64,000 nt of DNA from JADKCL01 sp031415375 (GTDB lineage Bacteria; Bacteroidota; Bacteroidia; J057; JADKCL01): NCBI GenBank assembly GCA_031415375.1, contig JANORP010000289.1:1-64000 (forward strand). Reading direction: 5' to 3'. A program made the translations under genes and the position numbers. Of the stretch, positions 17,657 through 26,028 are shown in pieces. Numbering within the stretch: the first letter of the stretch is position 1; each line of letters begins with the position of its first letter. Under the pieces are notes generated by a model. That model worked only from the letters and a program-made list of their open reading frames with translations, was not told where the DNA came from and did no database searches.

Positions 17657-18766
17657 TCAATCCACCCGCAATTTCTGGGAATGAACGCCCTCAGACGATC
17701 TCACTTCTAGGTAATACACTCCGCTGGCCAAGTCGGCGATATGCAAGGTCATCTGATCGCCTTCCAAGTCGCGTGATACCTCGACCACCTGCCCGAGTTG
17801 ATCGCGCAGCGTCACGACGGCCTGTGCCAGACCAGCCATTGAGATGTGGACCACATCGTGTGCAGGATTGGGCGCAATATGGATGCCGCCGAGCGCACCG
17901 CGAGAGACCCGGCGCACCTCACTGTGGGTAGAGGCGCCATCAAGCGAGGTCTGCCGGATGCGGTATTGGCTTTCGCCGTCCAACGGCTGCTGATCGATCA
18001 GAGTATAGGCCTGTACCACATCGCTGTTGCCAGCAGCATCCTGCACTCCGATCTCCTCCCAAACCATGCCATCAGCAGAGCGCTCGACGGTGAAAAAATC
18101 ATTGTTGATCTCTGTCTGCGTTTGCCATTCCAGAGCTACCGTATGGTCTGCTTGCAGTACAGCTTGGAAATCGAGCCACTGCGCAGGCAAGATGCCATTG
18201 CAGATAAACAAGGAAAACAAGGAGCCATTGGGGGTGCCACCCAAGACAAAGTCCTGCACGGTGAGGGTCGAGATCGGGAAACCCGTGATATTGGTGCCTG
18301 ACCAGCCCGAGACGCCGCAGCCAGCACAGCCTTGCAAGTCGCCTGCCCCTGTGAGCACTGCCATGGGGTCACAGGCATTGTTGCTCCCCACGCTGGCCAT
18401 AGGAAAATGCGCCCCATTGATCGTGAGGCGAATCTCCTCACAGTCAATGCCCGAGCAGCTTGCACCGCTAAAATTGAGTCGGATGCCATTGATCGACGGG
18501 CTAAATGTGAACGTGAAGCTGCCAGTGCCGCTACCGCTCCCGAAATTGTAGCCGATAAAATAAGGTGCCGTCACAAATGGGCAATAACTGTTGTAGTTAT
18601 CGACCTGTCCAGAAGAGGTCACGGTCACATTTACACCAGAAACCAATGTCGTGCCCGTCGTATGAAGCACCTGGTTGGTACATTGCGCCGTGACAACACT
18701 CATAGATAGCCACAGGAAAGCAATTCCTAAAAAAAGGTGTGTGGCAGGGCAATTTTTCATAGACAT
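17657..18766 (-). CDS. Secreted protein with T9SS type A sorting domain
   Basis: 369 residues. A signal peptide at about 1-27 ends in V-T-A-Q-C. The N-terminal half (about 30-190) is Gly/Ser/Cys-rich and unrecognised. Residues 195-285 look like a fibronectin-like/Ig-like module of the kind that precedes the sorting domain (L-E-W-Q-T-Q-T-E-I-N-N-D-F-F-T-V-E-R-S is the hallmark). The C-terminus (about 295-369) is a T9SS sorting domain: A-P-N-P-A-H-D ... G-V-Y-Y-L-E-V-R ... K-L-R-V-D. The protein is exported by Sec, then secreted or surface-attached by T9SS. Cargo function unknown. Confidence 0.88.
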   Translation of the reverse strand: MSMKNCPATHLFLGIAFLWLSMSVVTAQCTNQVLHTTGTTLVSGVNVTVTSSGQVDNYNSYCPFVTAPYFIGYNFGSGSGTGSFTFTFSPSINGIRLNFSGASCSGIDCEEIRLTINGAHFPMASVGSNNACDPMAVLTGAGDLQGCAGCGVSGWSGTNITGFPISTLTVQDFVLGGTPNGSLFSLFICNGILPAQWLDFQAVLQADHTVALEWQTQTEINNDFFTVERSADGMVWEEIGVQDAAGNSDVVQAYTLIDQQPLDGESQYRIRQTSLDGASTHSEVRRVSRGALGGIHIAPNPAHDVVHISMAGLAQAVVTLRDQLGQVVEVSRDLEGDQMTLHIADLASGVYYLEVRSSEGVHSQKLRVD

Positions 18767-18929
18767 TCAAAAATAAGGCCGCGTTCCGCTGAGCACCAAC
18801 ATGCACGCAATTTAGCAAGAAATCCTCGAGTAGAAGCCCAAATTTCTTAAATAGGGTGTAGGACAAATTCAGAACCTGTTCGCCGACCCTTCGTATCTTC
18901 GCAGCAAATCTTGGTTACAATTTAGCTGC

Positions 18930-19568
18930 ATGAAACACGCGCATTACATCCTCCTCGCTGCCCTCATCTGCCTGAGCCTCGCCGCCTGTGGCGACAAATC
19001 CGCAACCCCTACGCCACCCATCGGTGCCGACATCCCCACCCCCCACGATGGCAAGGCACCGATGACTGCCAACACGATGGCGCAAATCCCAGCACAAGAG
19101 GTCCTCGGCAGCAAGACTGAGCGCTACCTGCGCTACCAGCCGCAAGACGAGATGAACCAATACTTGGATGACCCCAAGTCCCTCGACCTGTACTTGGCGC
19201 AAGTCTCCAGTGTGATCCGTCGCAATGTGGGCCGGCTGCCCACAGAGACCCCCACCTATGGCACCATCGTGATCGGCATGAACGCACAAGGCCAGCATAG
19301 AATATGGTATTCATTCCCCGAGCATGAGCCAAGCGCCACCCTCAAGGCAGCCGTGCAAGCTGCGGTCGATGAGGTCGTGAAGCCACCTGTCAAAAAGGAA
19401 CTCGTCGTGGTCGGTATCGCATTCACGTTTTGGAACTACAAAGAAAGCTACGATCAAGCTGCCCGCATCATTCTCCCCAAAGAGTGGCAAGAGGCAGGAA
19501 AGGCATTTTCAACGCCTCAAAAAGCCACCAAACTCGCGCAACTCACCTGGGACAAAGTAGGGGCATAA
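18930..19568 (+). CDS. Putative lipoprotein
   Basis: 212 residues. A lipoprotein signal peptide with lipobox L-A-A-C at about residues 17-20 is followed by a Thr/Pro-rich linker. Residues 75-212 form a compact alpha/beta domain without catalytic motif (V-V-V-G-I-A-F-T-F-W-N-Y is the most distinctive strand). Expected to be anchored to a membrane in the periplasm. No family recognised. The gene stands alone, divergent from the T9SS gene on its left. Confidence 0.8.
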   Translation: MKHAHYILLAALICLSLAACGDKSATPTPPIGADIPTPHDGKAPMTANTMAQIPAQEVLGSKTERYLRYQPQDEMNQYLDDPKSLDLYLAQVSSVIRRNVGRLPTETPTYGTIVIGMNAQGQHRIWYSFPEHEPSATLKAAVQAAVDEVVKPPVKKELVVVGIAFTFWNYKESYDQAARIILPKEWQEAGKAFSTPQKATKLAQLTWDKVGA

Positions 19569-19648
19569 ATGATTTTGCCGATCCACAAAATTGCTGGTCA
19601 ACCATCTTCCCTAAATTTTGAACGAGGCCTCGGCCTCTAGATTGCAGG

Positions 19649-19699
19649 CCATTTGCCTATGGTAAGTCGCGTAGATTTCCATTTGCCTATGGCAAATGG
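19649..19699. repeat. Short direct and inverted repeat between convergent genes
   Basis: CCATTTGCCTATGG occurs at 19649-19662 and again at 19679-19692. The second copy extends to a perfect palindrome, CCATTTGCC-TAT-GGCAAATGG (19679-19699). It lies between the 3' ends of the lipoprotein gene and the GH3-like/beta-lactamase gene, so it may work as a terminator, although no T-tract follows. Confidence 0.45.
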
Positions 19700-19790
19700 T
19701 CGAGTGTCCAGCGGCCCCAAACTCACCATTTGTTCCTGATACAACAATTGAACCAGCTCGCTTTCCTCGCCACAAAATTCATCCAAAATC

Positions 19791-22748
19791 TCAATTGGGG
19801 TAACAATCCAAGTCGTCCATCGGCACTAGGCCCAGCCCTAGCGCATCATAGATCAATTGCTGCACGCCTTGACGGATGCGATAGACATTGATTTTTTTGT
19901 TGTCATCGTCAGGATAGACGCGGTTGCTGAGAAAGACATAGACCAATTGGTGCTGCGGATCTGCCCATGCACAGGTGCCTGTGAAGCCAAAATGCCCAAA
20001 GGTCTCAGGATCGGCGCTGAAGCAACAGTAGCCCTTCTCACAGCTCGGCACGCGCAGCTGCTTGTCAAATCCCAAGCCGCGGTGACTGCCTTCTTGGCGG
20101 CGTGTAAACAGCTCGACCGTCTCGGGGTCAAAAAATTGCTGCCCGCCATAGGATCCTCCGTTGAGCAGCATCTGCATGATCGTCGCGAGGTCATTGCTGT
20201 TGGAGAATATTCCCGCAGGGCCACCCACGCCGCCCAGAAAGGCCACGGTCGGGTCGTGTACATACCCTTGCAATACCTGCTTGCGCCAATGCTTGTCATG
20301 GGCGGTGGGCACGATTTCCTCGGGTTCAAAGCGGTCTCGTGGCTTATAGCAGATCCGCCGCAGGCCCATCGGTGCATAATAATGCGCATTCACATAACGC
20401 TCGATCGGCTCATCGAGGATGCGCTCCAGCAGCGCCTTCATGAGATACATGCTCAGGTCACTGTATTCATAGTTGCCGGGTGGGGCGACATAAATGCGAC
20501 GCACGCGCTCCCAAACCGTATCGCGGTAGCTTGGTGCGAGGAACAAGTCCTCGGCGATGCGCACATTGTGCAGGCTGTCGGGCGCATTGCTGTAGATTTT
20601 GTCCCGGATGGAATCTGTCGCATTCACCATCCGAAAAAAGCGATTGAGCACGATGCCCGCAGGCAGCCCAGCAGTATGCGTGAGCAGTTGCTGAGGGGTG
20701 ATGTCTTTGATCGTCACAAAGCTGGAATCCAAGTCGGGCATAAAATACTTGAGCGGCTGATCGAGCCGCAATGTGTCTAGGTCGTAGGCGCCCATCGCCA
20801 TGAGGGTGGTCGCCGCGATCTTGCTCACCGAGGCAATGTCATACAAGTGATCGTTGCGCACGCGCAAACGGTGCTCGTAGTCGTGGTATCCGTATGCTTT
20901 TTGGAGAAATACCCTGCCGTCTTTGGCTGCGAATACCTGACAACCAGGAAAAATTTGCTTTTTGATCGCGTCTTCCAGCAGGGAATCGATGCGCAACATC
21001 GCTGCGGGAGGAATCCCAAAATCGCTCGGATCGGTATATTCCAACCGCAACTTGCGCGGCAAGACCTTGCCCATACCCGCCGTGAACGATGGTGAAATGT
21101 CGTCGGGCAACAAGGCGGTGACGGGAAATGCGCCCATGAGTGCCTGCCCCGCGAGGCTGGCATTGCGGTCGCGGTCCTCAGACACAAAGGCGAGGCAACT
21201 CAAATCCCTCAGGTCCTCCAAGGAATTGCGCCCCGCGAAATCGACGACAACCAAGCGCGTGCTCCGATCCAATCGTTGCAAAAAATTGACCGCTCGCTGT
21301 GCCAATCGCCCGTTTGTACTGTCTTGTGTAAGCGCTTCATGCAAGCTCACGATCACATAATCATATTTTTTGAGTCGCTCGACCTGTTTGCCGAGGGCTG
21401 CCGTATCCGATTTTGCGCCAAGCACAAAATGGTCCATGGCAGCATAAACCTCCATCGCCACCTGCATTTCGGTCACATGACCGAGGCCATAGGCCACCGT
21501 CGCAATGCGCTTGCCCGCAATGCCCGCAGCCAGGGGCAAGCGTCCTTTGGTATCGCGCAGCACCACCATGGTGGCCTTGCCGATCAGCCGATCCATCCGC
21601 AGCAAACTGCGGTAAGGATCGATGTCTGTAAGCGCCTGCGAGGTTTGTCGGTACATGTCGCGGCGTGCCTTGGCCAGCAACTGCCCGCGCACCGTGCTGT
21701 CGAGCCAAGCCTCGCGCAGCCGACCATCCTGCACAGCTGCCATGATGGCCGAGACCATCCCGATGGGATCACGCGGTGCCACCAGCACATCGGCCCCCGC
21801 TTGCAGATGGCCCACGTCGCCCCCACGGGGCGAGAGCACCAGGCCACCAAAGCCAAGTTTTTTCCGCAAAAAGAAACCCAGCGCACGCCCCGAGCGTGCA
21901 ATGGGCAGCGTATCGATGGCGGCATAGGCGGCGGTTGTCGCTTGCAGCCACATGCCTGGATGGTCCTTCAAAAGGCGTTGCAATGGCATCGCCGCAGCGA
22001 GATCAAGCTCGGCAAGGGTTTCTGCATACATCACCCGCTTACCCAAGCTGTCGAGGGCGGGCGCATCATGTGCGTCCCTGAGCGGGCGGGCGCACACCAT
22101 CACATCGGCATCTGCGATCCCCGCAACGAGGGCATCGCTCAGACGGGCCACGACTTGTGGAGCGGCACTGAGCGCATCGGGCGTCCAAGAACTCTTGGCG
22201 GCCACTTTGCCTGCTGAAACCATGCAGATTTGTGCGCCTAGAAACTGACATTCCGCCGCGAGGGCTTGGCCCCAGCGATTGGCAAGGCTATCTGAGGCCA
22301 CCGTGCCCAGCGAGAGGAGCGCCGGCCAACCCTGTGCCGCCGACCAAGCTGGGCCAGCATCCAAGGCCACCCATATCGGCAATCGTGCATGTGCCAGGCA
22401 GACCGCGCTCAGCAGCCGCATCGAGTCGCGTTGCCCCACGTCCAGCAGCAATCCGCCAAACCCATGCACAGCCATCGAATCCGAAAAGGCCACCCTGCCT
22501 GCCGAATCCAAATCTGTCGGAGCGGCCACCCAAATGAGTTGCGCGGCCTTTTGACGTGTATCCATCGTCGCCAAGGTCGAGTCGGCCCACGCCAGCGCAC
22601 GCAGCTCAGATGCTGAGACATCACGCGGCGCAACCACATCGCCCGATGGGGCGTCCGAGCAACCCGTGTACAAGCTCGTGCCCGCCCACAACCAGCAGAT
22701 CAATATTAAATAGTGTCCCCGAAACATCGACATAAGCAAGTGGCACAA
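19791..22748 (-). CDS. GH3-like domain fused to a serine beta-lactamase-family hydrolase, lipoprotein
   Basis: 985 residues. A lipoprotein signal ends at Cys30 (L-Y-T-G-C). Residues about 55-360 correspond to a glycoside hydrolase family 3 N-terminal barrel and 390-560 to its C-terminal-type domain. Residues about 580-975 are a class C beta-lactamase/DD-peptidase-like hydrolase with S640-V-S-K643 and a later Y-S-D motif, both intact. This fusion type is known in Bacteroidota and linked to cell-wall turnover. The GH3 part lacks the K-H-F-P-G-H-G motif, and where the nucleophile Asp should follow L-G-F-x-G-L-V it reads L-S-P-R, so it is probably inactive as a glycosidase. A later start (ATG for M6 or M8) is also possible. 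Confidence 0.88.
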   Translation of the reverse strand: MCHLLMSMFRGHYLILICWLWAGTSLYTGCSDAPSGDVVAPRDVSASELRALAWADSTLATMDTRQKAAQLIWVAAPTDLDSAGRVAFSDSMAVHGFGGLLLDVGQRDSMRLLSAVCLAHARLPIWVALDAGPAWSAAQGWPALLSLGTVASDSLANRWGQALAAECQFLGAQICMVSAGKVAAKSSWTPDALSAAPQVVARLSDALVAGIADADVMVCARPLRDAHDAPALDSLGKRVMYAETLAELDLAAAMPLQRLLKDHPGMWLQATTAAYAAIDTLPIARSGRALGFFLRKKLGFGGLVLSPRGGDVGHLQAGADVLVAPRDPIGMVSAIMAAVQDGRLREAWLDSTVRGQLLAKARRDMYRQTSQALTDIDPYRSLLRMDRLIGKATMVVLRDTKGRLPLAAGIAGKRIATVAYGLGHVTEMQVAMEVYAAMDHFVLGAKSDTAALGKQVERLKKYDYVIVSLHEALTQDSTNGRLAQRAVNFLQRLDRSTRLVVVDFAGRNSLEDLRDLSCLAFVSEDRDRNASLAGQALMGAFPVTALLPDDISPSFTAGMGKVLPRKLRLEYTDPSDFGIPPAAMLRIDSLLEDAIKKQIFPGCQVFAAKDGRVFLQKAYGYHDYEHRLRVRNDHLYDIASVSKIAATTLMAMGAYDLDTLRLDQPLKYFMPDLDSSFVTIKDITPQQLLTHTAGLPAGIVLNRFFRMVNATDSIRDKIYSNAPDSLHNVRIAEDLFLAPSYRDTVWERVRRIYVAPPGNYEYSDLSMYLMKALLERILDEPIERYVNAHYYAPMGLRRICYKPRDRFEPEEIVPTAHDKHWRKQVLQGYVHDPTVAFLGGVGGPAGIFSNSNDLATIMQMLLNGGSYGGQQFFDPETVELFTRRQEGSHRGLGFDKQLRVPSCEKGYCCFSADPETFGHFGFTGTCAWADPQHQLVYVFLSNRVYPDDDNKKINVYRIRQGVQQLIYDALGLGLVPMDDLDCYPN

Positions 22749-23038
22749 GCGTGAGTTTCAAAAATAGGCATTTGCAAGGGAATTTGGGCGGGAATAAGGA
22801 TGCGGTATAGGGCAAACGCATTTAAATCGAAGATAGCCGATGTCAACGATGGCATCTGAAAATGGCAGTTTGCGTGGGAATTTCATCCATCGTGGCCATC
22901 GAGACTAACGATGCTACCCGTTCGTCGGGCATCCGTGATAAAATCGGGGCATGGCCCGACGAACCGGTTGTCCCCCCCTTCTCCATTCCAAGGCAACTTT
23001 ATTCGCGGCCTCCATTTTGTTTTCCCAAGAACATTGCC
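22749..23038. other. Intergenic region holding repeat copy 2
   Basis: About 300 bases between the divergent GH3-like/beta-lactamase gene and the response regulator. Apart from repeat copy 2 and a following inverted repeat (the CCCGTTCGTCGGGC segment and its near-complement about 20 bases on, to about 22965), no gene is visible. Confidence 0.45.
22836..22932 (+). repeat. 97-bp dispersed structured repeat, copy 2
   Basis: Ungapped match to 12311-12407 with the three hairpins kept. Here the last hairpin can also pair with a near-complement downstream (about 22946-22962), giving a longer stem. It lies on the plus strand, about 130 bases before a regulator gene. Confidence 0.7.
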
Positions 23039-23061
23039 TTATTTAGAACCGTTCTAAATAA
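23016..23061 (+). promoter_or_regulatory. Promoter and palindromic operator of the response regulator
   Basis: TTTG (23016-23019), 20 bases, then an imperfect -7 (TATTTAGA from 23040). The -7 lies inside a perfect palindrome at 23039-23061 whose core is TTTAGAA-N3-TTCTAAA (23042-23058). The same core is downstream of the promoter of the iron-uptake operon (23802-23818). The core equals the ICE site bound by Irr, a Fur-family protein, in alphaproteobacteria. Occupancy would block this promoter. Confidence 0.65.
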
Positions 23062-23063
23062 AC

Positions 23064-23711
23064 ATGGGCAAGGAGCTTGTAAAAATCGTTTTGGCAGATG
23101 CGCAGTTTCTCACGAGAGCTGGGCTCAAGCTGCTATTTGCGGGGCAAGCGAATCTCAAAGTAGTAGCCGAGGCAACTGACCATGAGGAACTTGCTGCGGC
23201 GATCGCTGCGCATTCGCCTCAGGTGGTCGTGATCGACCATCACAATACCAATGAGTTTTCATTGGCCGACATTGCTTGGCTGCACGAAACCCACCCACTA
23301 TTGAATGTATTGTTGATCACAGACGACACCGACCGTGGGCGCATCTATCAATTGCTGGACTTGGGTGTGAATTGCATTCTCACCAAGCATTGCAGCGGTG
23401 AGGAAATCATTAGCGGTGCGATCGCGACGGCCAAAAGGGAAAAATTCTTTTGCAACAAGGTCTTGGAGGTCATTTTGGAAAAAAATGATGCGCCCGACGA
23501 CAGCTGCCGCCCGAGCAATCTTAGCATCAGAGAAATCGAAATCGTGAACCTCATCGCCCAAGGTGTCACGACCAAGGTCATCGCCGACCGCCTCTGCCTG
23601 AGCACACATACGGTGTACACACACCGCAAAAACATCATGAAAAAACTTGCGATCAATTCTGTCTCAGAAATGATCCTCTATGCCTTGCACACTGGCATCT
23701 CCAAAGCCTGA
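23064..23711 (+). CDS. LuxR/NarL-family response regulator
   Basis: 215 residues. Receiver domain at about 5-122 with phospho-acceptor Asp58 (V-V-V-I-D-H-H), Thr at T-D-D-T and a conserved Lys near 113 (T-K). The acidic pair near the start is reduced to one Asp (A-D-A), which may weaken phosphorylation. A LuxR-type HTH lies at about 150-212 (S-I-R-E-I-E-I-V-N-L-I-A-Q-G, then V-Y-T-H-R-K-N-I-M-K-K-L). No sensor kinase is adjacent. The start lies directly behind a palindromic operator shared with the downstream iron operon, so it is probably iron-responsive and may control the uptake genes. Confidence 0.9.
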   Translation: MGKELVKIVLADAQFLTRAGLKLLFAGQANLKVVAEATDHEELAAAIAAHSPQVVVIDHHNTNEFSLADIAWLHETHPLLNVLLITDDTDRGRIYQLLDLGVNCILTKHCSGEEIISGAIATAKREKFFCNKVLEVILEKNDAPDDSCRPSNLSIREIEIVNLIAQGVTTKVIADRLCLSTHTVYTHRKNIMKKLAINSVSEMILYALHTGISKA

Positions 23712-23764
23712 CAATACCTAAAATTAGGTAGCGCGCACCCCCAAAATTTCCCTTGCATTTGGTA

Positions 23765-23818
23765 TTGCCCCGCCTCTGTGCAGCCTCTAGCTTTGCATCA
23801 GTTTAGAATGGTTCTAAA
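23765..23818 (+). promoter_or_regulatory. Promoter and palindromic operator of the iron-uptake operon
   Basis: TTG (23765-23767), 20 bases, then TAGCTTTG (23788-23795), an exact TAnnTTTG. The palindrome TTTAGAA-TGG-TTCTAAA (23802-23818) lies over the expected transcription start, the classical place for a repressor. Same core as at 23042-23058. Confidence 0.7.
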
Positions 23819-23848
23819 TAAGATTCGGAAACGTCGATACACACTGTG

Positions 23849-24910
23849 ATGAAAAAATATATCCTTCCCGTCGCTTGCCTCTCGCTCTTGTGGACCAGCT
23901 GCGACAAAGATATCAATGACTACAAAGTCCCAACCACTTATGACTTTGAAAATGTGAGCTATGCTGGCCAGACAGCGCGCATGAACATGGTCGCTGAGAT
24001 GGCCGAATACATGGAAACGGCGCGCACTTCGGGCGTTGTTCTCGATGCTGCAAGGCTCAAGGCCATGTTTGAAAACCAAGGCAATCCTTTCACATTCACC
24101 AGCACCAAGCAGCTCAAGGACAAATGTTTTCTCGCAGAGCAGTCGCCGCTGGAGCAATGGATGGACAGCCTAGCCAATGCGAGTACATCGACAGTGGCAG
24201 CGGCGCATGGCCAGGCTGGCGTGGCGACCAGCCTAGACGGCAACGAATATTTCCTCCTGTCTGCCAACGGTTTTGACTATACAGAGATCATCGAAAAGGG
24301 TTTGATGGGGGCAGTTTTCTATTATCAAGCCACAGGCGTTTATCTCACCGATGCTGAGATCGGCGATGATGTGGACAATGAAACGGTGACAGCAGGCGAA
24401 GGCACCGATATGCAACACCATTGGGATGAGGCATTTGGCTACTTCGGCGTACCCAAAAACTTCCCAACCAATACAACCGACGCCCGCTTTTGGGGTGAAG
24501 TCGTCCATGAGCGCAATGCCCTCCTCGGTTGCAGCAAACCCTTGATGGACGCCTTCTTGCATGGCCGCGCCGCCATCAACAACGACGACTACGATGCCAA
24601 GAATATACTGGCACGCCTCATTGCTGCCAATTGGGAGGTCGCGATCGCGGCCACCGGCATCCATGAACTCAACGAAGCCAAGACCCACCTCGGCGACGAT
24701 GCCCTCCGCAACCATGAGATTTCAGAAGCCATCGCCTACATCCGTGCCCTGAAATACAACCCAACGAAAAAAATCACCGACAGTGAGCTGCAAGGCTTGC
24801 TTGAGAGCTTTGGAACCGACTTGTATGCGATAACTTTGCCGACGATCGACGCCGCCCGCAATACGCTCGCAGGTATCTATGGCCTCGGCAACGTGAAAGA
24901 CCAACTCTGA
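23849..24910 (+). CDS. DUF4856-type lipoprotein of the iron-uptake operon
   Basis: 353 residues. A lipoprotein signal peptide ends W-T-S-C near residue 17, followed by D-K-D-I-N-D-Y and the typical opening V-P-T-T-Y-D-F-E-N-V-S-Y-A-G-Q of DUF4856 proteins. These are common first genes of Bacteroidota iron operons, beside imelysin-like proteins; the role is probably surface or periplasmic iron or heme binding, not proven. The ATG at 23849 is preferred to a GTG one codon earlier. The stop overlaps the next ATG by one base, so translation is coupled. Confidence 0.85.
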   Translation: MKKYILPVACLSLLWTSCDKDINDYKVPTTYDFENVSYAGQTARMNMVAEMAEYMETARTSGVVLDAARLKAMFENQGNPFTFTSTKQLKDKCFLAEQSPLEQWMDSLANASTSTVAAAHGQAGVATSLDGNEYFLLSANGFDYTEIIEKGLMGAVFYYQATGVYLTDAEIGDDVDNETVTAGEGTDMQHHWDEAFGYFGVPKNFPTNTTDARFWGEVVHERNALLGCSKPLMDAFLHGRAAINNDDYDAKNILARLIAANWEVAIAATGIHELNEAKTHLGDDALRNHEISEAIAYIRALKYNPTKKITDSELQGLLESFGTDLYAITLPTIDAARNTLAGIYGLGNVKDQL

Positions 24911-26022
24911 TGAAAAAACTTTGGATGCATTCGAAAGCCCTCTTCACAGCGATCACCCTGCTGATAGCATTTGGCTGTGGGGACAAGGGCAATGACCCGC
25001 TGGAATATGACCGCGCAGCCCTCGCCGCCAACCTCGGCGACAACATCATCGTGCCGGCCTACAGCAACCTGCAATTGGCGATGACTGCCGTGAGGGTCAG
25101 CCACGCCAGCTTCAGGGCACAGCCCGGCGTCACTGCGCTCACCATCTTGCGCAATGATTTCACGGCCGCTTGGTGTGCATGGAAACAATGCTCGCCATTC
25201 GAGTTTGGCCCTGCTGCAAGTGTGTCGCTCCGCAGCGCCGTCAATACCTTCCCCACCGATACGATACAGATCAAATTGAATGTGAATGCGGGCACTTGGG
25301 ATTTGAACCTCGCCGCCAATATCGACGCGCGTGGCTTTCCCGCTATGGATTTCATGTTGTTTGGCCTGGGAAATGATGAGACAGCCGTCGTCGCACGTTA
25401 TACCCAGCCCGCCGACTCGGCCCACCTGCAAGCCTATCTAGGGGCACTCGTGGCCGATGTGCAAGCCCTCGTAGTGGGCGTGCAAAACCAATGGACGGGC
25501 GGCTACTTGGCGACTTTCAAGGCCAGTCTTGGCACCGATGTAGGTAGCAGTACCAGCCTGTTGGTCAATGAACTCAACCGTGATCTGGAGATCATCAAGA
25601 CCGCTAGCATTGGGATTCCACTTGGCAAGCAGACATTTGACCAGCCCCTGCCAGAGAAGGTCGAGGGCCTGTATGCAGGCATCTCGGCACGCTTGGCGAG
25701 CCAAGAGGTCATCGCCCTCTATGAAATCTACCTCGGCGAAGGTCTCCAAGCCACCGACGCCTACGGCCTCGAGGACGCATTGGAGGCCCTGAAAGCTGAA
25801 TACAATGGCAGCCAACTGTCCACCACGATTCGCAGCCAATTTTCCACGACCAGAAACGCGCTGATGGCCATTCCAGATCCACTCAGCAATGCGGTCGTGA
25901 GCAATCGCGCTCCTGTGGAAGCCGCATATACCGAGATCCAAAAACTCGTGATCCTGCTCAAGACCGACATGGCCTCGGCCATGAGCATCCTCATCACCTA
26001 TACCGACGCCGACGGCGATTGA
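24910..26022 (+). CDS. Imelysin-family (peptidase M75-like) iron-regulated lipoprotein
   Basis: 370 residues. A lipoprotein signal ends in A-F-G-C near residue 23. The helical body matches imelysin-like proteins: an early W-x-x-W-x-x-C-S-P-F-E-F-G-P segment and the R-G-F-P-A-M-D-F-M-L-F-G motif around residue 140. That motif replaces the G-x-H-x-x-E of classical imelysins (His and Glu are absent), so peptidase activity is not expected; this variant is typical of Bacteroidota iron-uptake loci. Second gene of the operon, overlapping the first by one base, with the HTTM gene 6 bases downstream. Confidence 0.88.
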   Translation: MKKLWMHSKALFTAITLLIAFGCGDKGNDPLEYDRAALAANLGDNIIVPAYSNLQLAMTAVRVSHASFRAQPGVTALTILRNDFTAAWCAWKQCSPFEFGPAASVSLRSAVNTFPTDTIQIKLNVNAGTWDLNLAANIDARGFPAMDFMLFGLGNDETAVVARYTQPADSAHLQAYLGALVADVQALVVGVQNQWTGGYLATFKASLGTDVGSSTSLLVNELNRDLEIIKTASIGIPLGKQTFDQPLPEKVEGLYAGISARLASQEVIALYEIYLGEGLQATDAYGLEDALEALKAEYNGSQLSTTIRSQFSTTRNALMAIPDPLSNAVVSNRAPVEAAYTEIQKLVILLKTDMASAMSILITYTDADGD

Positions 26023-26028
26023 CCTGCC

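Noticed and set aside
23714..23730. Palindrome TACCTAA-AA-TTAGGTA after the response regulator
   Set aside because: The loop is too short for an RNA hairpin and it has no second copy; possibly chance.
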